Shown here piece after piece: positions 1 through 9,517 of a stretch of DNA of 64,000 nucleotides; within the stretch, counting starts at the first letter, position 1, and each line of letters starts with the position of its first letter. Both the position numbers and the translations under genes were made by a program. The notes under the pieces were generated by a model, which saw only the letters and a program-made list of their open reading frames with translations, had not been told where the DNA came from and made no database searches. Source of the stretch: Pseudomonadota bacterium (GTDB lineage: Bacteria; Pseudomonadota; Gammaproteobacteria; Burkholderiales; Sulfuricellaceae); contig JAJYXP010000055.1 in the NCBI GenBank assembly GCA_021801705.1, positions 6,382 to 70,381 of the forward strand, read 5' to 3'.

Positions 1-850
1 CCTGGCGCAAGTCGGCATCTTCGCCGACGGCGTGGCGGTGAAGCAGGTAGGCGAGGAAACATTCCGCCTGTGCCGCGAACTGGTGGATGAAATCGTGCTG
101 GTGGATACCGATGCCATCTGCGCCGCGATCAAGGATGTTTTCGAGGACACGCGCTCGATTCTCGAACCGGCGGGGGCTTTGAGCATTGCCGGAGCGAAGC
201 TGTACGCCGCGCGCGAAAAGCTGAAGAACAAGACCCTGGTGACGATCGCCTCCGGCGCCAACATGAATTTCGATCGCCTGCGCCACGTCGCCGAGCGCGC
301 CGAACTGGGCGAGCAGCGTGAAGCCGTGCTGTCCGTCACCATCCCGGAAAAGCCGGGCAGCTTCAAGGCTTTTTGCGCCCTGCTGGGAACGCGCAACATC
401 ACCGAATTCAATTACCGCTACTCCGATTCCAGCGCGGCCCATGTGTTCGTCGGCGTGCAGGTACAGAATCGCGGTGAAACCGAGAAGATGCTGGCGCTGC
501 TGGCGCGCAAGGGGCTCAAGCCGGTGGACATGAGCGACAATGAAATGGCCAAGCTGCATATCCGCCATATGGTGGGCGGCCATGCGCCCGAAGCGAAGGA
601 CGAGATTCTGTTCCGCTTCGAGTTTCCCGAGCGTCCTGGCGCACTGATGAAATTCCTCGACAGCGTCGGACAGAGCTGGAATATCAGCCTGTTCCACTAC
701 CGCAATCATGGCACCGATTACGGGCGTGTGCTGGTTGGCATGCAAGTGCCGCCGCATGACAAGCCCGCGTTCCGGGAATTCCTGAAACGCCTGGGCTACC
801 CCTATGTAGACGAGAGCAAGAACCCGGCCTACAAACTGTTTCTTGGTTGA
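1..850 (+). CDS. ilvA: Threonine ammonia-lyase (biosynthetic), C-terminal part; 5' end outside window
   Basis: Open from the window edge (frame from base 2) to TGA at 848-850. The PLP-enzyme end (EPAGALSIAGAKLYA, VTIASGANMNFDRL) is followed by two tandem ACT-like regulatory repeats, each with a FNYRYSD/LFHYRNHG-type segment. This is the layout of the isoleucine-feedback-inhibited enzyme that turns threonine into 2-oxobutanoate. The final KNPAYKLFLG is a typical IlvA end. The catalytic lysine lies upstream, outside the window, so activity cannot be judged here. A hairpin element starts at the stop codon. Confidence 0.93.
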   Translation, partial: LAQVGIFADGVAVKQVGEETFRLCRELVDEIVLVDTDAICAAIKDVFEDTRSILEPAGALSIAGAKLYAAREKLKNKTLVTIASGANMNFDRLRHVAERAELGEQREAVLSVTIPEKPGSFKAFCALLGTRNITEFNYRYSDSSAAHVFVGVQVQNRGETEKMLALLARKGLKPVDMSDNEMAKLHIRHMVGGHAPEAKDEILFRFEFPERPGALMKFLDSVGQSWNISLFHYRNHGTDYGRVLVGMQVPPHDKPAFREFLKRLGYPYVDESKNPAYKLFLG

Positions 851-957
851 ACCTGGTAGTGAGTCATGCTGAATTTCCAGTCGGGCTTCAGCCCGACATG
901 TCGGGTTAAAACCCGACCTACGATGGGGACATTTCATGTTGACTGACAACCAGGTTG
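850..957. repeat. Hairpin-rich intergenic element with imperfect terminal inverted repeats
   Basis: The ends pair imperfectly: AACCTGGTAGTGAGTCATG at 850-868 against CATGTTGACTGACAACCAGG near 936-955. Inside are two hairpins, GTCGGGCTTCAGCCCGAC and GTCGGGTTAAAACCCGAC. It starts on the last base of the ilvA stop codon. The layout (short terminal repeats containing GTCAGTCA..TGAA plus two internal hairpins) resembles the 137-bp MITE copies further on, but the interior differs. Confidence 0.6.
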
Positions 958-984
958 AATCCGCCGCCTAAAAACCACACACAA

Positions 985-2349
985 TTACTTCACCCACACC
1001 GTCTTGATGTTCACGAATTCGCGGATGCCCTGGTAGGACAGTTCGCGGCCGAAGCCGGAAGCCTTGACGCCGCCGAAAGGCAGGCGCGGGTCGGACTTCA
1101 CCTGGCCGTTGATGAAGCAGCAGCCCGCTTCGATTTCGCGCGACAGACTTTCCGCGTGCCCGATGTCCCGGCTCCAGATGCTGCCGCCCAGCCCGAAACG
1201 TGTGTCATTGGCGATCCGGATGGCGTCCTGTTCGTCCTGCGCGCGGATGACGATGGCTACCGGGCCGAACAGCTCCTCGTGGTAGGCGCGGTTTTTCGGG
1301 GTGACGAAGTCGAGAATGGATGGCTGATAATATGCGCCTGTCCTGGCGTCCGGCTTGCATCCCAGCAGCGGCTGCGCACCCTGGGAGATGGAAACCGTCA
1401 CCTGCCGGTGTAGTTCGTCGCGCAGGTCGAGCCGGGCCATCGGCCCGATCTGGGTGCTTTCCTTCATGGGGTCGCCGATCCGCAGTGCAGCAACTTTCTG
1501 CCGCAGCAGGCGCACGAATTCGTCCGCGATTTCCGGCACCAGGATAAAGCGCTTGGCGGCGATGCACGATTGGCCGTTGTTGAGAAAGCGCGAATTGACG
1601 GCCTGGGTGCTGGCGTAGTCCAGGTCCGCGTCGCGCAACACGATGAAGGGGTCTGATCCGCCCAGTTCCAGCACGCATTTTTTCAGATTCCGGCCCGCTT
1701 CTGCCGCAACCCTGCGCCCGGCCGCCTCTGAGCCGGTGAAGGTGACGGCCTGAATGCGCGGGTCGGCGATCACGCCCGCAACCTGGTCGGACGCTATCAT
1801 CAAGGTGGTAAAAAGATGATCCGGCAAGCCCGCGCTACGGAACACCGCTTCCACCGCCAGCGCGCATTGCGGTACGCTGGATGAGTGTTTCAGCACCACG
1901 GCGTTGCCCGCCATCAGGGCCGGCGCGGCAGCACGGAACACCTGCCAGAACGGGAAATTCCACGGCATTACCGCCAGTACGGTGCCAAGCGGCGGGTAGG
2001 TAACGTAACTTTTGGCCGCGTCTGTTTCGATCAACTCGTCTGCGATGAAATGGGCGGCGTGATGGGCGTAGTAGTCGCAACCCAGGGCGCATTTCTCCAC
2101 TTCGGCGTGCGATTCCCGCAGCGGCTTGCCCATTTCCCGCGTAATCAGGGCCGCGTAATCGTCGCGATTGGCGAGCAGCACTGCCGCCGCGCGGTGCAGC
2201 ACCTCGGCGCGTTGGCTCAAGCCGGACCGACGCCAGGCTTGCCAGGCGCGGCGGGTGTTTTCCAGCGCATCGTTCAGGCGTTGGTCGTCCCATGTGGAGA
2301 AAGTTTGAACAAGCTCGCCAGTGGCGGGATTCAGGCTGACGTAGGGCAT
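985..2349 (-). CDS. NAD(P)-dependent aldehyde dehydrogenase, succinate-semialdehyde dehydrogenase (Sad/YneI)-like
   Basis: 454 residues, the usual aldehyde dehydrogenase length for this subgroup. Visible: [21 protein letters not shown] cofactor region, FTGSEAAGR turn, general-base Glu228 in LELGG, nucleophile Cys262 in NNGQSC, and a C-terminal [14 protein letters not shown] motif. The short N terminus ([13 protein letters not shown]) is that of the YneI/Sad group of succinate-semialdehyde dehydrogenases, but substrate cannot be set from motifs. It is transcribed away from slt, with start codons only about 40 bp apart. Confidence 0.85.
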   Translation of the reverse strand: MPYVSLNPATGELVQTFSTWDDQRLNDALENTRRAWQAWRRSGLSQRAEVLHRAAAVLLANRDDYAALITREMGKPLRESHAEVEKCALGCDYYAHHAAHFIADELIETDAAKSYVTYPPLGTVLAVMPWNFPFWQVFRAAAPALMAGNAVVLKHSSSVPQCALAVEAVFRSAGLPDHLFTTLMIASDQVAGVIADPRIQAVTFTGSEAAGRRVAAEAGRNLKKCVLELGGSDPFIVLRDADLDYASTQAVNSRFLNNGQSCIAAKRFILVPEIADEFVRLLRQKVAALRIGDPMKESTQIGPMARLDLRDELHRQVTVSISQGAQPLLGCKPDARTGAYYQPSILDFVTPKNRAYHEELFGPVAIVIRAQDEQDAIRIANDTRFGLGGSIWSRDIGHAESLSREIEAGCCFINGQVKSDPRLPFGGVKASGFGRELSYQGIREFVNIKTVWVK

Positions 2350-2392
2350 CGTGTGCTATCTTTTAAGAGCGTCTGGTTTTACTATAGCAGCT

Positions 2393-4405
2393 ATGGGTAA
2401 ATTTATTATTGCAGTCATTTTCCTGGCGGGAGCCGCGTTTGACGCCGCAGCAGCCAACTCCGAAACCGATTTCCTGGCTGCCCGCGAAGCTTTCAGGTCG
2501 GGCAATATCGCCCGCCTCAACACGCTGTCCGCGCGCCTGCAAGGCCATGTGCTGGAGCCCTATGTCGCCTATATGCAAATCCTGTCGCATCTCAAGGATG
2601 CCGGACCGGACGAGGTCAAAGATTTCATGCAGCGCAACAGCGATTCCTACCTGTCCGACAAGCTGCGCGGCGACTGGCTGAGGTGGCTGGGCAAAAACCA
2701 GCGCTGGGATATTTTTAACGCGGAATACCCGGCGCTGGCCGGCAAGGACACCGAACTTGCCTGCTACGCCTTGCAGGCAAGGACAGCGCTGGGAGACGGT
2801 GCCGCGCTGCGCGAGGCGAAAGCATACTGGTTCAGCGCCGAGGATCAGCCGGATAGCTGCTCGCCGCTGTTCGACGGCCTGGCGAGCAACGGCCTGCTCA
2901 CGGTGGACGACGTATGGGCGCGCCTGCGCCTGACGCTGGAAGCGGGGAACGTCAGCGTGGCGAAACATGTTGCCCGCTATTTCCCCGGCCAGCAGGAGAT
3001 CCCCGTGCGCGAACTGGAACGGGCGGCGGAAAATCCGGCCGTATTCCTCGACAAGATGCCGCATACGATTTCGCATGGGCCGGTTGCTGGGCCCATAGCG
3101 GATCGGAGTCCTTTAGGGGTTGACCTGAAAACCCGCGCCGGCAGAGAACTGACGATATTTGCTTTGTCCCGCCTTGCCCGCAGCCAGCCGCAGCAGGCGC
3201 TGCCTTACTGGAACGCGCTGTCTTCGCGCTTCAGCGCGGAGGAACAGGCCTATGTCTGGGGGCAGTTGGCTTTGTATGCCGCGCGCAAGCATGATCCGGC
3301 AGCGCTTTCCTGGTTTGGCAAGGCTGCCGGGGCGCGGCTTTCCGACCTGCAACTCGCCTGGAAGGTGCGTGCGGCCTTGCGCGAGCATAACTGGCAGGAG
3401 GTGCAGGCCGCTATTGCGGCCATGTCCGAGGCGGAACAGAACCAGGGCGCATGGCGCTATTGGAAAGCGCGGGCCCTGAAGGCGCAGGGCAAGACCGTCC
3501 AGGCCAATGCGATCTGGCTCCCGCTTTCCAAGGAGTTTAATTTTTACGGCCAGCTTGCCGCCGGTGAACTGGGCGCGGTGGCAGGGATTCCCTCCGAGAG
3601 CTTCAAGGCGGGGGAAGATGAAATCAAGGCCATGGAAAAAACGCCGGCGATCCGGCGTGCGCTGACCCTGTATGAGATGAACCTGCGCTACGAGGCCAAC
3701 CGGGAATGGATATGGGCGATGCGCGGCTTCGACGACCGGCATCTGCTGATTGCGGCAGAGGTGGCACGGCGCCATAACTGGTACGACCGGGCCATCAACA
3801 CCGCAGACAAGACCGTGCAGTTGCATGACTTCAGCCTCCGTTTTCTGTCGCCGCACCGGGACGTGATGCAGGACTATGTGCGCGAGACGGGGCTTGATGA
3901 GGCCTGGGTATACGGGCTGATCCGCCAGGAAAGCCGTTTTGTGCAGCAGGCGCGCTCCGGGGTGGGCGCATCGGGCCTGATGCAGCTCATGCCGGGGACT
4001 GCGCGCTGGGTGGCGAAGCGGCTCGGAATAAAGAGTTTCAGGCAGGCCATGGTCAACCAGTTGGACACCAACCTGGCACTCGGCACCCATTATCTCAAGT
4101 ATGTGCTGGACAAGCTCGATGGCCAGCCGCTTCTGGCGACTGCCGCGTACAATGCCGGCCCGCGCCGCGCCATCAGATGGCGCAGCCCGGACGCGATGGA
4201 GGGGGCGATCTATGCCGAAACCATCCCCTTTACCGAAACCCGCGGCTATGTGCAGAAGGTGATGAGCAATGCCGTTTATTACGGCAATCGCTTCGGCCAG
4301 CAGTTGCTGTCGCTGAAACAGCGCCTGGGTACGGTTGTTGGAGAAAATGGCAAAACGGAGTGCGGCGGCAACGATGAGCGTGCGCCGTCATGTGAACCAG
4401 AATAA
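2393..4405 (+). CDS. slt: Soluble lytic murein transglycosylase (Slt, GH23)
   Basis: Periplasmic enzyme cleaving peptidoglycan glycan strands to 1,6-anhydro ends. I chose ATG 2393 because it starts directly on a signal peptide (MGKFIIAVIFLAGAAFDAAA); an in-frame GTG at 2351 adds 14 residues and abuts the divergent gene. 670 residues: a long alpha-helical superhelix domain, then the SLT domain with catalytic Glu513 in IRQESRF, and GASGLMQLMPGTA and AAYNAGPRR motifs. Residues about 223-242 are encoded by a copy of a palindromic repeat (see 3061-3120). Stop lies 8 bp before the next gene; probably the first gene of an slt/NDUFA9-like/cca operon. Confidence 0.92.
   Translation: MGKFIIAVIFLAGAAFDAAAANSETDFLAAREAFRSGNIARLNTLSARLQGHVLEPYVAYMQILSHLKDAGPDEVKDFMQRNSDSYLSDKLRGDWLRWLGKNQRWDIFNAEYPALAGKDTELACYALQARTALGDGAALREAKAYWFSAEDQPDSCSPLFDGLASNGLLTVDDVWARLRLTLEAGNVSVAKHVARYFPGQQEIPVRELERAAENPAVFLDKMPHTISHGPVAGPIADRSPLGVDLKTRAGRELTIFALSRLARSQPQQALPYWNALSSRFSAEEQAYVWGQLALYAARKHDPAALSWFGKAAGARLSDLQLAWKVRAALREHNWQEVQAAIAAMSEAEQNQGAWRYWKARALKAQGKTVQANAIWLPLSKEFNFYGQLAAGELGAVAGIPSESFKAGEDEIKAMEKTPAIRRALTLYEMNLRYEANREWIWAMRGFDDRHLLIAAEVARRHNWYDRAINTADKTVQLHDFSLRFLSPHRDVMQDYVRETGLDEAWVYGLIRQESRFVQQARSGVGASGLMQLMPGTARWVAKRLGIKSFRQAMVNQLDTNLALGTHYLKYVLDKLDGQPLLATAAYNAGPRRAIRWRSPDAMEGAIYAETIPFTETRGYVQKVMSNAVYYGNRFGQQLLSLKQRLGTVVGENGKTECGGNDERAPSCEPE
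3061..3120 (+). repeat. Palindromic repeat element carried in frame inside slt
   Basis: Begins GCATACGAT, then CATGGGC..GGGCCCATAG, then TCGGAGTCCTTT. The same words in the same order form the intergenic repeats at 28219-28350 and, in reverse, at 54131-54176. Here it is translated as a glycine/proline-rich segment (residues about 223-242) between helices of the superhelical domain, with no frameshift. Confidence 0.7.
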
Positions 4406-4413
4406 GGAAAATC

Positions 4414-5361
4414 ATGGAAATCAAGAAAGTTTGCGTACTCGGCGGGAGCGGTTTTGTCGGCCGGCATGTAGTCAGCCGGTTGCATGAACGCGGCTACAGC
4501 GTGCTCGTGCCCTATCGCAATTACGATAGGGCCAAACTCCTTTCGGTCATGCCGTCGGTGTCACTGGTACCAGCGGATATTCATGATCCGGAAGCGCTCA
4601 AGCGGATGTTCCAGGGCATGGATGCGGTGATCAATCTGGTCGGCATTCTCCATGAAAGAAGGCGGGGCGATTTCCAGCGCGTGCATGTGGAATTACCGCG
4701 CAAGGTGGTGGCGGCCTGCCGGGCGGCGGGGGTGAAGCGGCTGCTGCACATGAGCGCCATCGGTGTCAGCCCGGACGGCCTGAGCCGCTATCAACGCAGC
4801 AAGGGGGAGGGCGAAGCGATCGCGCTGGCGGCCCACGGCGAGCGTCTGGCGGTGACGGCATTCCGCCCGTCAGTGATTTTCGGCCCGGAGGACAGCTTCC
4901 TCAACCTGTTCGCCAGCCTGCTCCACTGGACGCCGGTGTTTCCCCTCGGCAGCCCGAATGCCAGAATGCAGCCGGTGTACGTTGGCGATGTCGCCCAGGC
5001 GTTTGCGGCCAGCCTCAACAACCCCGCTACCTTCGGCCAGCGCTATGAACTATGCGGTCCGAAAGTCTACACGTTGCAGCAACTGGTCGAATTCGTCGCC
5101 GCTGTAAAAGGCCTGAAGCGCAGGATTATCCCGCTTTCCGACGACATGTCCTCCCTCCAGGCCAGCCTCCTCGGATTGTTGCCGGTAAAGATGCTGACCC
5201 ACGATAATTACCTGACCCTGAAAACCGATGCCGTCTGCAATTGTCCCTTCCCCGAACTGTTCGGGATTCAGCCCGCCGCCCTGGAAGCCGAGGCGCCGCA
5301 GTATCTGACGCCGATCGCGCCGCCACGCTTCAAACGGTTCATCGACGAAACCCGGCATTGA
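4414..5361 (+). CDS. NAD(P)-binding epimerase-like protein of the complex I NDUFA9 family
   Basis: 315 residues; atypical short-chain/extended Rossmann protein. N terminus VCVLGGSGFVGRHVV is the dinucleotide-binding GxxGxxG, followed by NLVGILHE and a degraded active site (MSAIGVSPDGLSRYQRSKGEGE) as in the NDUFA9/YlbH-like group found in many proteobacteria. Family members are linked to quinone or respiratory complex assembly, but the bacterial role is unsettled. ATG has an AAGGA box 8 bases upstream. TGATG overlap with cca suggests translational coupling. Confidence 0.85.
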   Translation: MEIKKVCVLGGSGFVGRHVVSRLHERGYSVLVPYRNYDRAKLLSVMPSVSLVPADIHDPEALKRMFQGMDAVINLVGILHERRRGDFQRVHVELPRKVVAACRAAGVKRLLHMSAIGVSPDGLSRYQRSKGEGEAIALAAHGERLAVTAFRPSVIFGPEDSFLNLFASLLHWTPVFPLGSPNARMQPVYVGDVAQAFAASLNNPATFGQRYELCGPKVYTLQQLVEFVAAVKGLKRRIIPLSDDMSSLQASLLGLLPVKMLTHDNYLTLKTDAVCNCPFPELFGIQPAALEAEAPQYLTPIAPPRFKRFIDETRH

Positions 5362-6578
5362 TGCAAATCTACACTGTCGGCGGAGCGGTGCGCGACGAGC
5401 TGCTCGGCCTGCCGGTTCAGGACAGGGATTACGTCGTGGTGGGCGCCACGCCGGAGGAAATGGTGCAGCGCGGCTTTCGCCCGGTGGGTAAGGACTTTCC
5501 GGTATTCCTTCACCCCCGAACCCATGAAGAATATGCCTTGGCGCGCACCGAGCGCAAGACCGCGCGCGGCTACAAGGGCTTTCAGGTCTTTGCCGCGCCC
5601 GAGGTGACGCTGGAGGAGGATCTGGCGCGGCGCGACCTGACCATCAATGCCATTGCCAAGGACGAGGCCGGCAAGCTCATCGATCCCTACCGCGGCGCGG
5701 CCGATCTCCGGGCGGGCATTCTGCGCCACGTCAGCCCCGCCTTTGTCGAAGACCCGGTGCGCGTGCTGCGGGTGGCGCGCTTTGCGGCCCGCTTCGGATT
5801 TTCCATCGCGCCCGAGACCCTGGCCCTGATGCGGGAAATGGCCGCCAACGGCGAAGTGGATGCGCTGGTGCCGGAGCGGGTGTGGCAGGAGCTGTCGCGC
5901 GGCCTGATGGAAAAAACCCCCTCCCGCATGATCCATGCCTTGCGCGAAAGCGGCGCGCTGGTGCGCATTCTGCCCGAGCTGGATGCGCTGTTCGGCGTGC
6001 CGCAGACAGCGGAGTATCATCCCGAGATAGACACCGGCGTGCACGTGATGATGGTAGTGGATTATGCGGCGGCGCGGGATTACTCCCTGCCGGTGCGATT
6101 TGCCGCGCTCACCCATGATCTCGGCAAGGGAACCACGCCGCGCGAAGTGTGGCCGCGCCACATCGACCATGAATTACGCAGTTTCGAACTGGTGAACGCC
6201 CTGTGCCGGCGCCTGCGCATACCCAACGATTGCCGCGAACTGGCGCTGGTGGTGGCGCGCTTTCATGGCATTCCGCTGCGCGCCTTCGATTTGCGGCCGG
6301 AAACCATTTTGAAGCTGCTGCTGGAAACCGATGCCTTGCGCCAGGCTCCGCGTTTCGAAGCGTTCCTGCAGACCTGCGCCGCCGATTTCTGCGGCCGGCT
6401 GGGCTATCAGGATGCGGTGTTCGAGCAGGCTGATTTTCTGCGCAGCGCGCTCCGGGCGGTGCAGAAAGTGGACGCCGGCGCAGTCGCCGGGCAATGCGAT
6501 GATCCGGGCAAAATTCGCGACCGGGTCTACGAGGCGCGGCTCGATGCGGTCAAGGAGTGGCTAAGAACACGGCAGTAA
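5361..6578 (+). CDS. cca: Multifunctional CCA-adding tRNA nucleotidyltransferase with HD phosphohydrolase domain
   Basis: Adds or repairs the 3' CCA end of tRNAs. Start ATG 5361 overlaps the upstream stop by one base (TGATG) and gives the canonical MQIYTVGGAVRDELLG N terminus. 405 residues: class II nucleotidyltransferase head with GGAVRD and the metal-binding DRDYVVVG (residues about 20-28), RRDLTINA, then PVRVLRVARFAARF; the C-terminal half has the HD motif THDLGKG typical of the E. coli-type multifunctional enzyme (2',3'-cyclic phosphodiesterase and phosphatase). Length matches the family. Confidence 0.95.
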   Translation: MQIYTVGGAVRDELLGLPVQDRDYVVVGATPEEMVQRGFRPVGKDFPVFLHPRTHEEYALARTERKTARGYKGFQVFAAPEVTLEEDLARRDLTINAIAKDEAGKLIDPYRGAADLRAGILRHVSPAFVEDPVRVLRVARFAARFGFSIAPETLALMREMAANGEVDALVPERVWQELSRGLMEKTPSRMIHALRESGALVRILPELDALFGVPQTAEYHPEIDTGVHVMMVVDYAAARDYSLPVRFAALTHDLGKGTTPREVWPRHIDHELRSFELVNALCRRLRIPNDCRELALVVARFHGIPLRAFDLRPETILKLLLETDALRQAPRFEAFLQTCAADFCGRLGYQDAVFEQADFLRSALRAVQKVDAGAVAGQCDDPGKIRDRVYEARLDAVKEWLRTRQ

Positions 6579-6629
6579 ACCGTCGTGGCGGAGGAACGTT
6601 AATGCATTATCAAGAGGGGGGCTGAAATC

Positions 6630-7241
6630 ATGAGTGACCATAAAAACCGCTTTTCCCGCGTAACAGGCGGGGCCATCATAGGCGCCATGCTGACCGGCAT
6701 CGTGCCTCAATTCGCTTATGCCGATCCGCCCCCCTGGGCAACCGGCGGCCAGGACTGGCGCCAGCAGAGCGCCCCCAGCTATGTCGGCTACACCGGGAAG
6801 AGATGGATGAACGATTACGGCATACTCCGCGGCAACTGTAACCGCGAGGCGCTGGGCGCCGCTGCCGCTACGGCGGCCAGTGGCGCGATAGCCGGTGGTG
6901 CGGGGGGTGCCCCGATCGGCATGGAAGACGGCAGGGGGGTGGCGATCATTCTCGGCCCGGTATTCGGCGCGATAGCCGGCGCCCAGCCCGGCGGCGACAT
7001 GGACAACGCCGACCGGGCCTGCTTCGGACATGCGCTGGAACTTGCCAAGGACAGTCAGCCGGTATCCTGGCACAATCCCGACAGGGACATCACTTACATG
7101 GTCATCCCCATGCCGGGCTTTGCTTCCCGGAATACGCAATGCAGGGATTACACCGCCCGCATTACCGCCAACGGACGCAGCGAAACCGTCTCCGGCAAGG
7201 CTTGCCAGAACCGGGCAGGGGTTTGGGAGGCGCTGCGGTAA
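6630..7241 (+). CDS. Exported glycine-zipper surface protein, RT0821/Lpp0805-like
   Basis: 203 residues. An N-terminal signal-like segment (about residues 10-30, ending QFAYA) is followed by a Gly/Ala-rich double helix (about 75-120: AAATAASGAIAGGAGG and AIILGPVFGAIAGAQPG) of the glycine-zipper 2TM type, and a C-terminal module with two cysteines (TQCRDYTARI..GKACQNRAGVWEAL) that matches the surface-antigen family tail. Predicted to sit in the envelope. No function beyond envelope association is known to me. It starts 52 bp after cca with a GGGGG box. Confidence 0.7.
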   Translation: MSDHKNRFSRVTGGAIIGAMLTGIVPQFAYADPPPWATGGQDWRQQSAPSYVGYTGKRWMNDYGILRGNCNREALGAAAATAASGAIAGGAGGAPIGMEDGRGVAIILGPVFGAIAGAQPGGDMDNADRACFGHALELAKDSQPVSWHNPDRDITYMVIPMPGFASRNTQCRDYTARITANGRSETVSGKACQNRAGVWEALR

Positions 7242-7416
7242 TTGCGCCGGAACGGAGTAATTCCAATTCCAGATTCAGGATAGACCGGAGACCGTCAATC
7301 ATCCATGCAGGGTAACTATATATTTCTTGCCGGTAATATTAAGAAACCGCCCGGATCCCGCCGGGCCCCCTTTCCCGCCACGGCACAATTGCTTATGATG
7401 GGCTTGGGGGAGCGGC

Positions 7417-9156
7417 TTGGCGGTCATCATCGAAAAAATGTCAAAACAAATTCGTTACGGGGATTATCTGGGTGTGGTGCGGCTCAAGCAGAAGGCGGTC
7501 AGCTACAATGACACCATCGCCTTCGAGCACCGCCATCCCCGCCGTTATCGCCTCCGCCCGAGGGATTTTTACCGGCTGCTGACACCTTACATTTCGGTGC
7601 GCTTTCTGGACCAGGCCCGTGCCGTGCTGCCGCTGGTCCTGTTCCTGACCGTTTTCCAGATCGGCGTTTTGCAGGCGCCCGTGCAGGGATGGAATTCCGT
7701 CCTGACAGGCGTTCTGGCGGTGATGGGCGGCCTGATGTTTTTCATGGAAGGCGTCAAGCAGGGGTTGATGCCCTTCAGCGAAGCGATTGGCTACAGGCTG
7801 CCGGGACGGTCTCCCATGGGGGCCGTTCTGATGGTGGCCTTCATTCTCGGTGTGGCAGCGACATTCGCGGAACCGGCCATCGGGGCGCTCAAGGCGGCGG
7901 GCAGCATCACGCGTTCTGACGCGACTCCCTTGCTCTACGCCCTGTTGCACGGTCAATCCCACCTGCTGGTGCTGGCGGTCGGACTGGGTGTCGGGCTGGC
8001 CGTGCTGGTGGGGATGCTGCGCTTCATTCGCGGCTGGAGCCTGAAAAAGCTGCTGGTGTTCACGCTCATGCCCGCCTTGGGTTTGACCGCTTACATTGCG
8101 TTCGATCCCGGCCTGGCGCCTATCCTTGGGTTGGCCTGGGACTGTGGCGCCATTACCACCGGGCCGGTGACGGTGCCGCTGGTTCTGGCTCTGGGGATAG
8201 GCGTATCCGCGGCGGTAGGCAGAGAAGACAACCCGCTGTCAGGTTTTGGTATTGTGACACTGGCTTCGCTGTTTCCGGCGATCGCGGTGATGCTGCTGGG
8301 AATCGGTCTTTCCTGGGACGGCATACCGGGAAATGTAGCCGCTGCGGTTCCGCAGCATGCGGGCCCATCCGTTTTCCTGGGGGAGCTGCCCTTCCTTGCC
8401 GACATTCTCTCCGCCCTGCGCGCCATTCTGCCCCTGGTGCTGATTCTGTGGCTGGTGCAGCGATTTGTGCTGAAAGAACAAACCGAGCAACCCCGCATCA
8501 TCGGCTACGGTGTTTCCCTCACCATAGCGGGAATGGCCTTGTTCAGCGTCGGCCTGGATTACGGCCTGGTGGCGCTGGGCAACCAGGCCGGCAACCTGCT
8601 GCCGGCCGCCTTTGCCCGCTTTTCATCCGTTGCCGGGTCGCCGCTGTTTTCCTATGAAATCGGCGTTGCGCTTGTGCTCCTGTTCGCAGCTTTCGTCGGT
8701 TTCGGCGCAACCATGGCCGAACCCGCCCTGAATGCGATGGGAGTGACGGTGCAGAACCTGACCGACGGCGCATTTCGCAAGGATATGTTGATCCGTTCCG
8801 TGGCTGCCGGGGTCGCTCTCGGCACCACCCTCGGGGTGGTCAAGGTGCTGTTCCAGTTGCCGATCGCCGCGTTCCTGCTGCCGGGTTATGTCCTGGCACT
8901 GATGCTGACCGTGCTGTCGAGCGAGGAATACGTCAATCTCGCCTGGGATAGCGCCGGGGTTACCACCGGGCCGGTGACGGTGCCCCTGGTGCTGGCAATG
9001 GGCCTGGGGCTGGGTGAAACGGTAGGCGCCGAGGAGGGTTTCGGCATCCTGGCGATGGCGTCACTGGGGCCGATCGTCAGCGTGCTGGCGGTGGGGCAGT
9101 GGATCAATCTGCGCGCCCGATGGTTGACCTGGGTGCCGAGGACTAGCAATGCGTGA
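7417..9156 (+). CDS. DUF1538 polytopic membrane protein (two tandem DUF1538 repeats)
   Basis: 579 residues with about a dozen hydrophobic segments. Two homologous halves each carry an EPA motif (EPAIGALKAAG near residue 151; EPALNAMGVTV near 436) and an AWDxxxxTTGPVTVPLVLA motif (near 237 and 512), i.e. an internal duplication as seen in many secondary transporters. The family has no established function. TTG 7417 has a GGGGGAG box 5 bases upstream; ATG 7438 (MSKQIRYGDYLG) is the alternative. Overlaps the next gene by 8 bp; the P-II-like partners suggest a nitrogen/nucleotide-gated transporter (inference). Confidence 0.85.
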   Translation: MAVIIEKMSKQIRYGDYLGVVRLKQKAVSYNDTIAFEHRHPRRYRLRPRDFYRLLTPYISVRFLDQARAVLPLVLFLTVFQIGVLQAPVQGWNSVLTGVLAVMGGLMFFMEGVKQGLMPFSEAIGYRLPGRSPMGAVLMVAFILGVAATFAEPAIGALKAAGSITRSDATPLLYALLHGQSHLLVLAVGLGVGLAVLVGMLRFIRGWSLKKLLVFTLMPALGLTAYIAFDPGLAPILGLAWDCGAITTGPVTVPLVLALGIGVSAAVGREDNPLSGFGIVTLASLFPAIAVMLLGIGLSWDGIPGNVAAAVPQHAGPSVFLGELPFLADILSALRAILPLVLILWLVQRFVLKEQTEQPRIIGYGVSLTIAGMALFSVGLDYGLVALGNQAGNLLPAAFARFSSVAGSPLFSYEIGVALVLLFAAFVGFGATMAEPALNAMGVTVQNLTDGAFRKDMLIRSVAAGVALGTTLGVVKVLFQLPIAAFLLPGYVLALMLTVLSSEEYVNLAWDSAGVTTGPVTVPLVLAMGLGLGETVGAEEGFGILAMASLGPIVSVLAVGQWINLRARWLTWVPRTSNA

Positions 9157-9517
9157 TGAAATCATTGTCTTGACCGATGTGGTGCTGATTACCTGCATCG
9201 TGCAGCGCGGTGTGGCAGATGTCGTGATCAAGGCCGCCCAGCGCGCGGGTGCGCAGGGGGCCACCGTGTTCTATGCACGCGGCACGGGCATACGCCAGCG
9301 CCGCATGGGCGTGCTCGGCGTCACCGTCAACGCCGAGAAGGAAGTGGTCTACATCGTGGCGTCCACCGACCAGGCCGACCGTATTTTCGAAAAAATGTAC
9401 GTGGCCGGCAATCTCGACACCCCGGGGATGGGCATGATCTACATGACGCCGGTGGAAAAGATGGCCACCTACGTACCCCCGGAAATTGCCGTTCGCCTGC
9501 AGGAAGAAAATGACTGA
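9149..9517 (+). CDS. P-II-like signalling protein, first of a tandem pair
   Basis: 122 residues with the beta-alpha-beta ferredoxin-like pattern of P-II: LTDVVLITCIVQRGVADVVIKAAQRAG, GATVFYARGTG at the place of the T-loop start, EVVYIVASTDQADRIFEKMYVAG, and NLDTPGMGMIYMTP as the C-terminal strand region. The T-loop is short and lacks the uridylylated tyrosine context of GlnB/GlnK, so it is a P-II-like rather than canonical protein. Overlaps the DUF1538 gene by 8 bp and the next gene by 8 bp, so the three are surely co-translated. Confidence 0.75.
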   Translation: MRDEIIVLTDVVLITCIVQRGVADVVIKAAQRAGAQGATVFYARGTGIRQRRMGVLGVTVNAEKEVVYIVASTDQADRIFEKMYVAGNLDTPGMGMIYMTPVEKMATYVPPEIAVRLQEEND

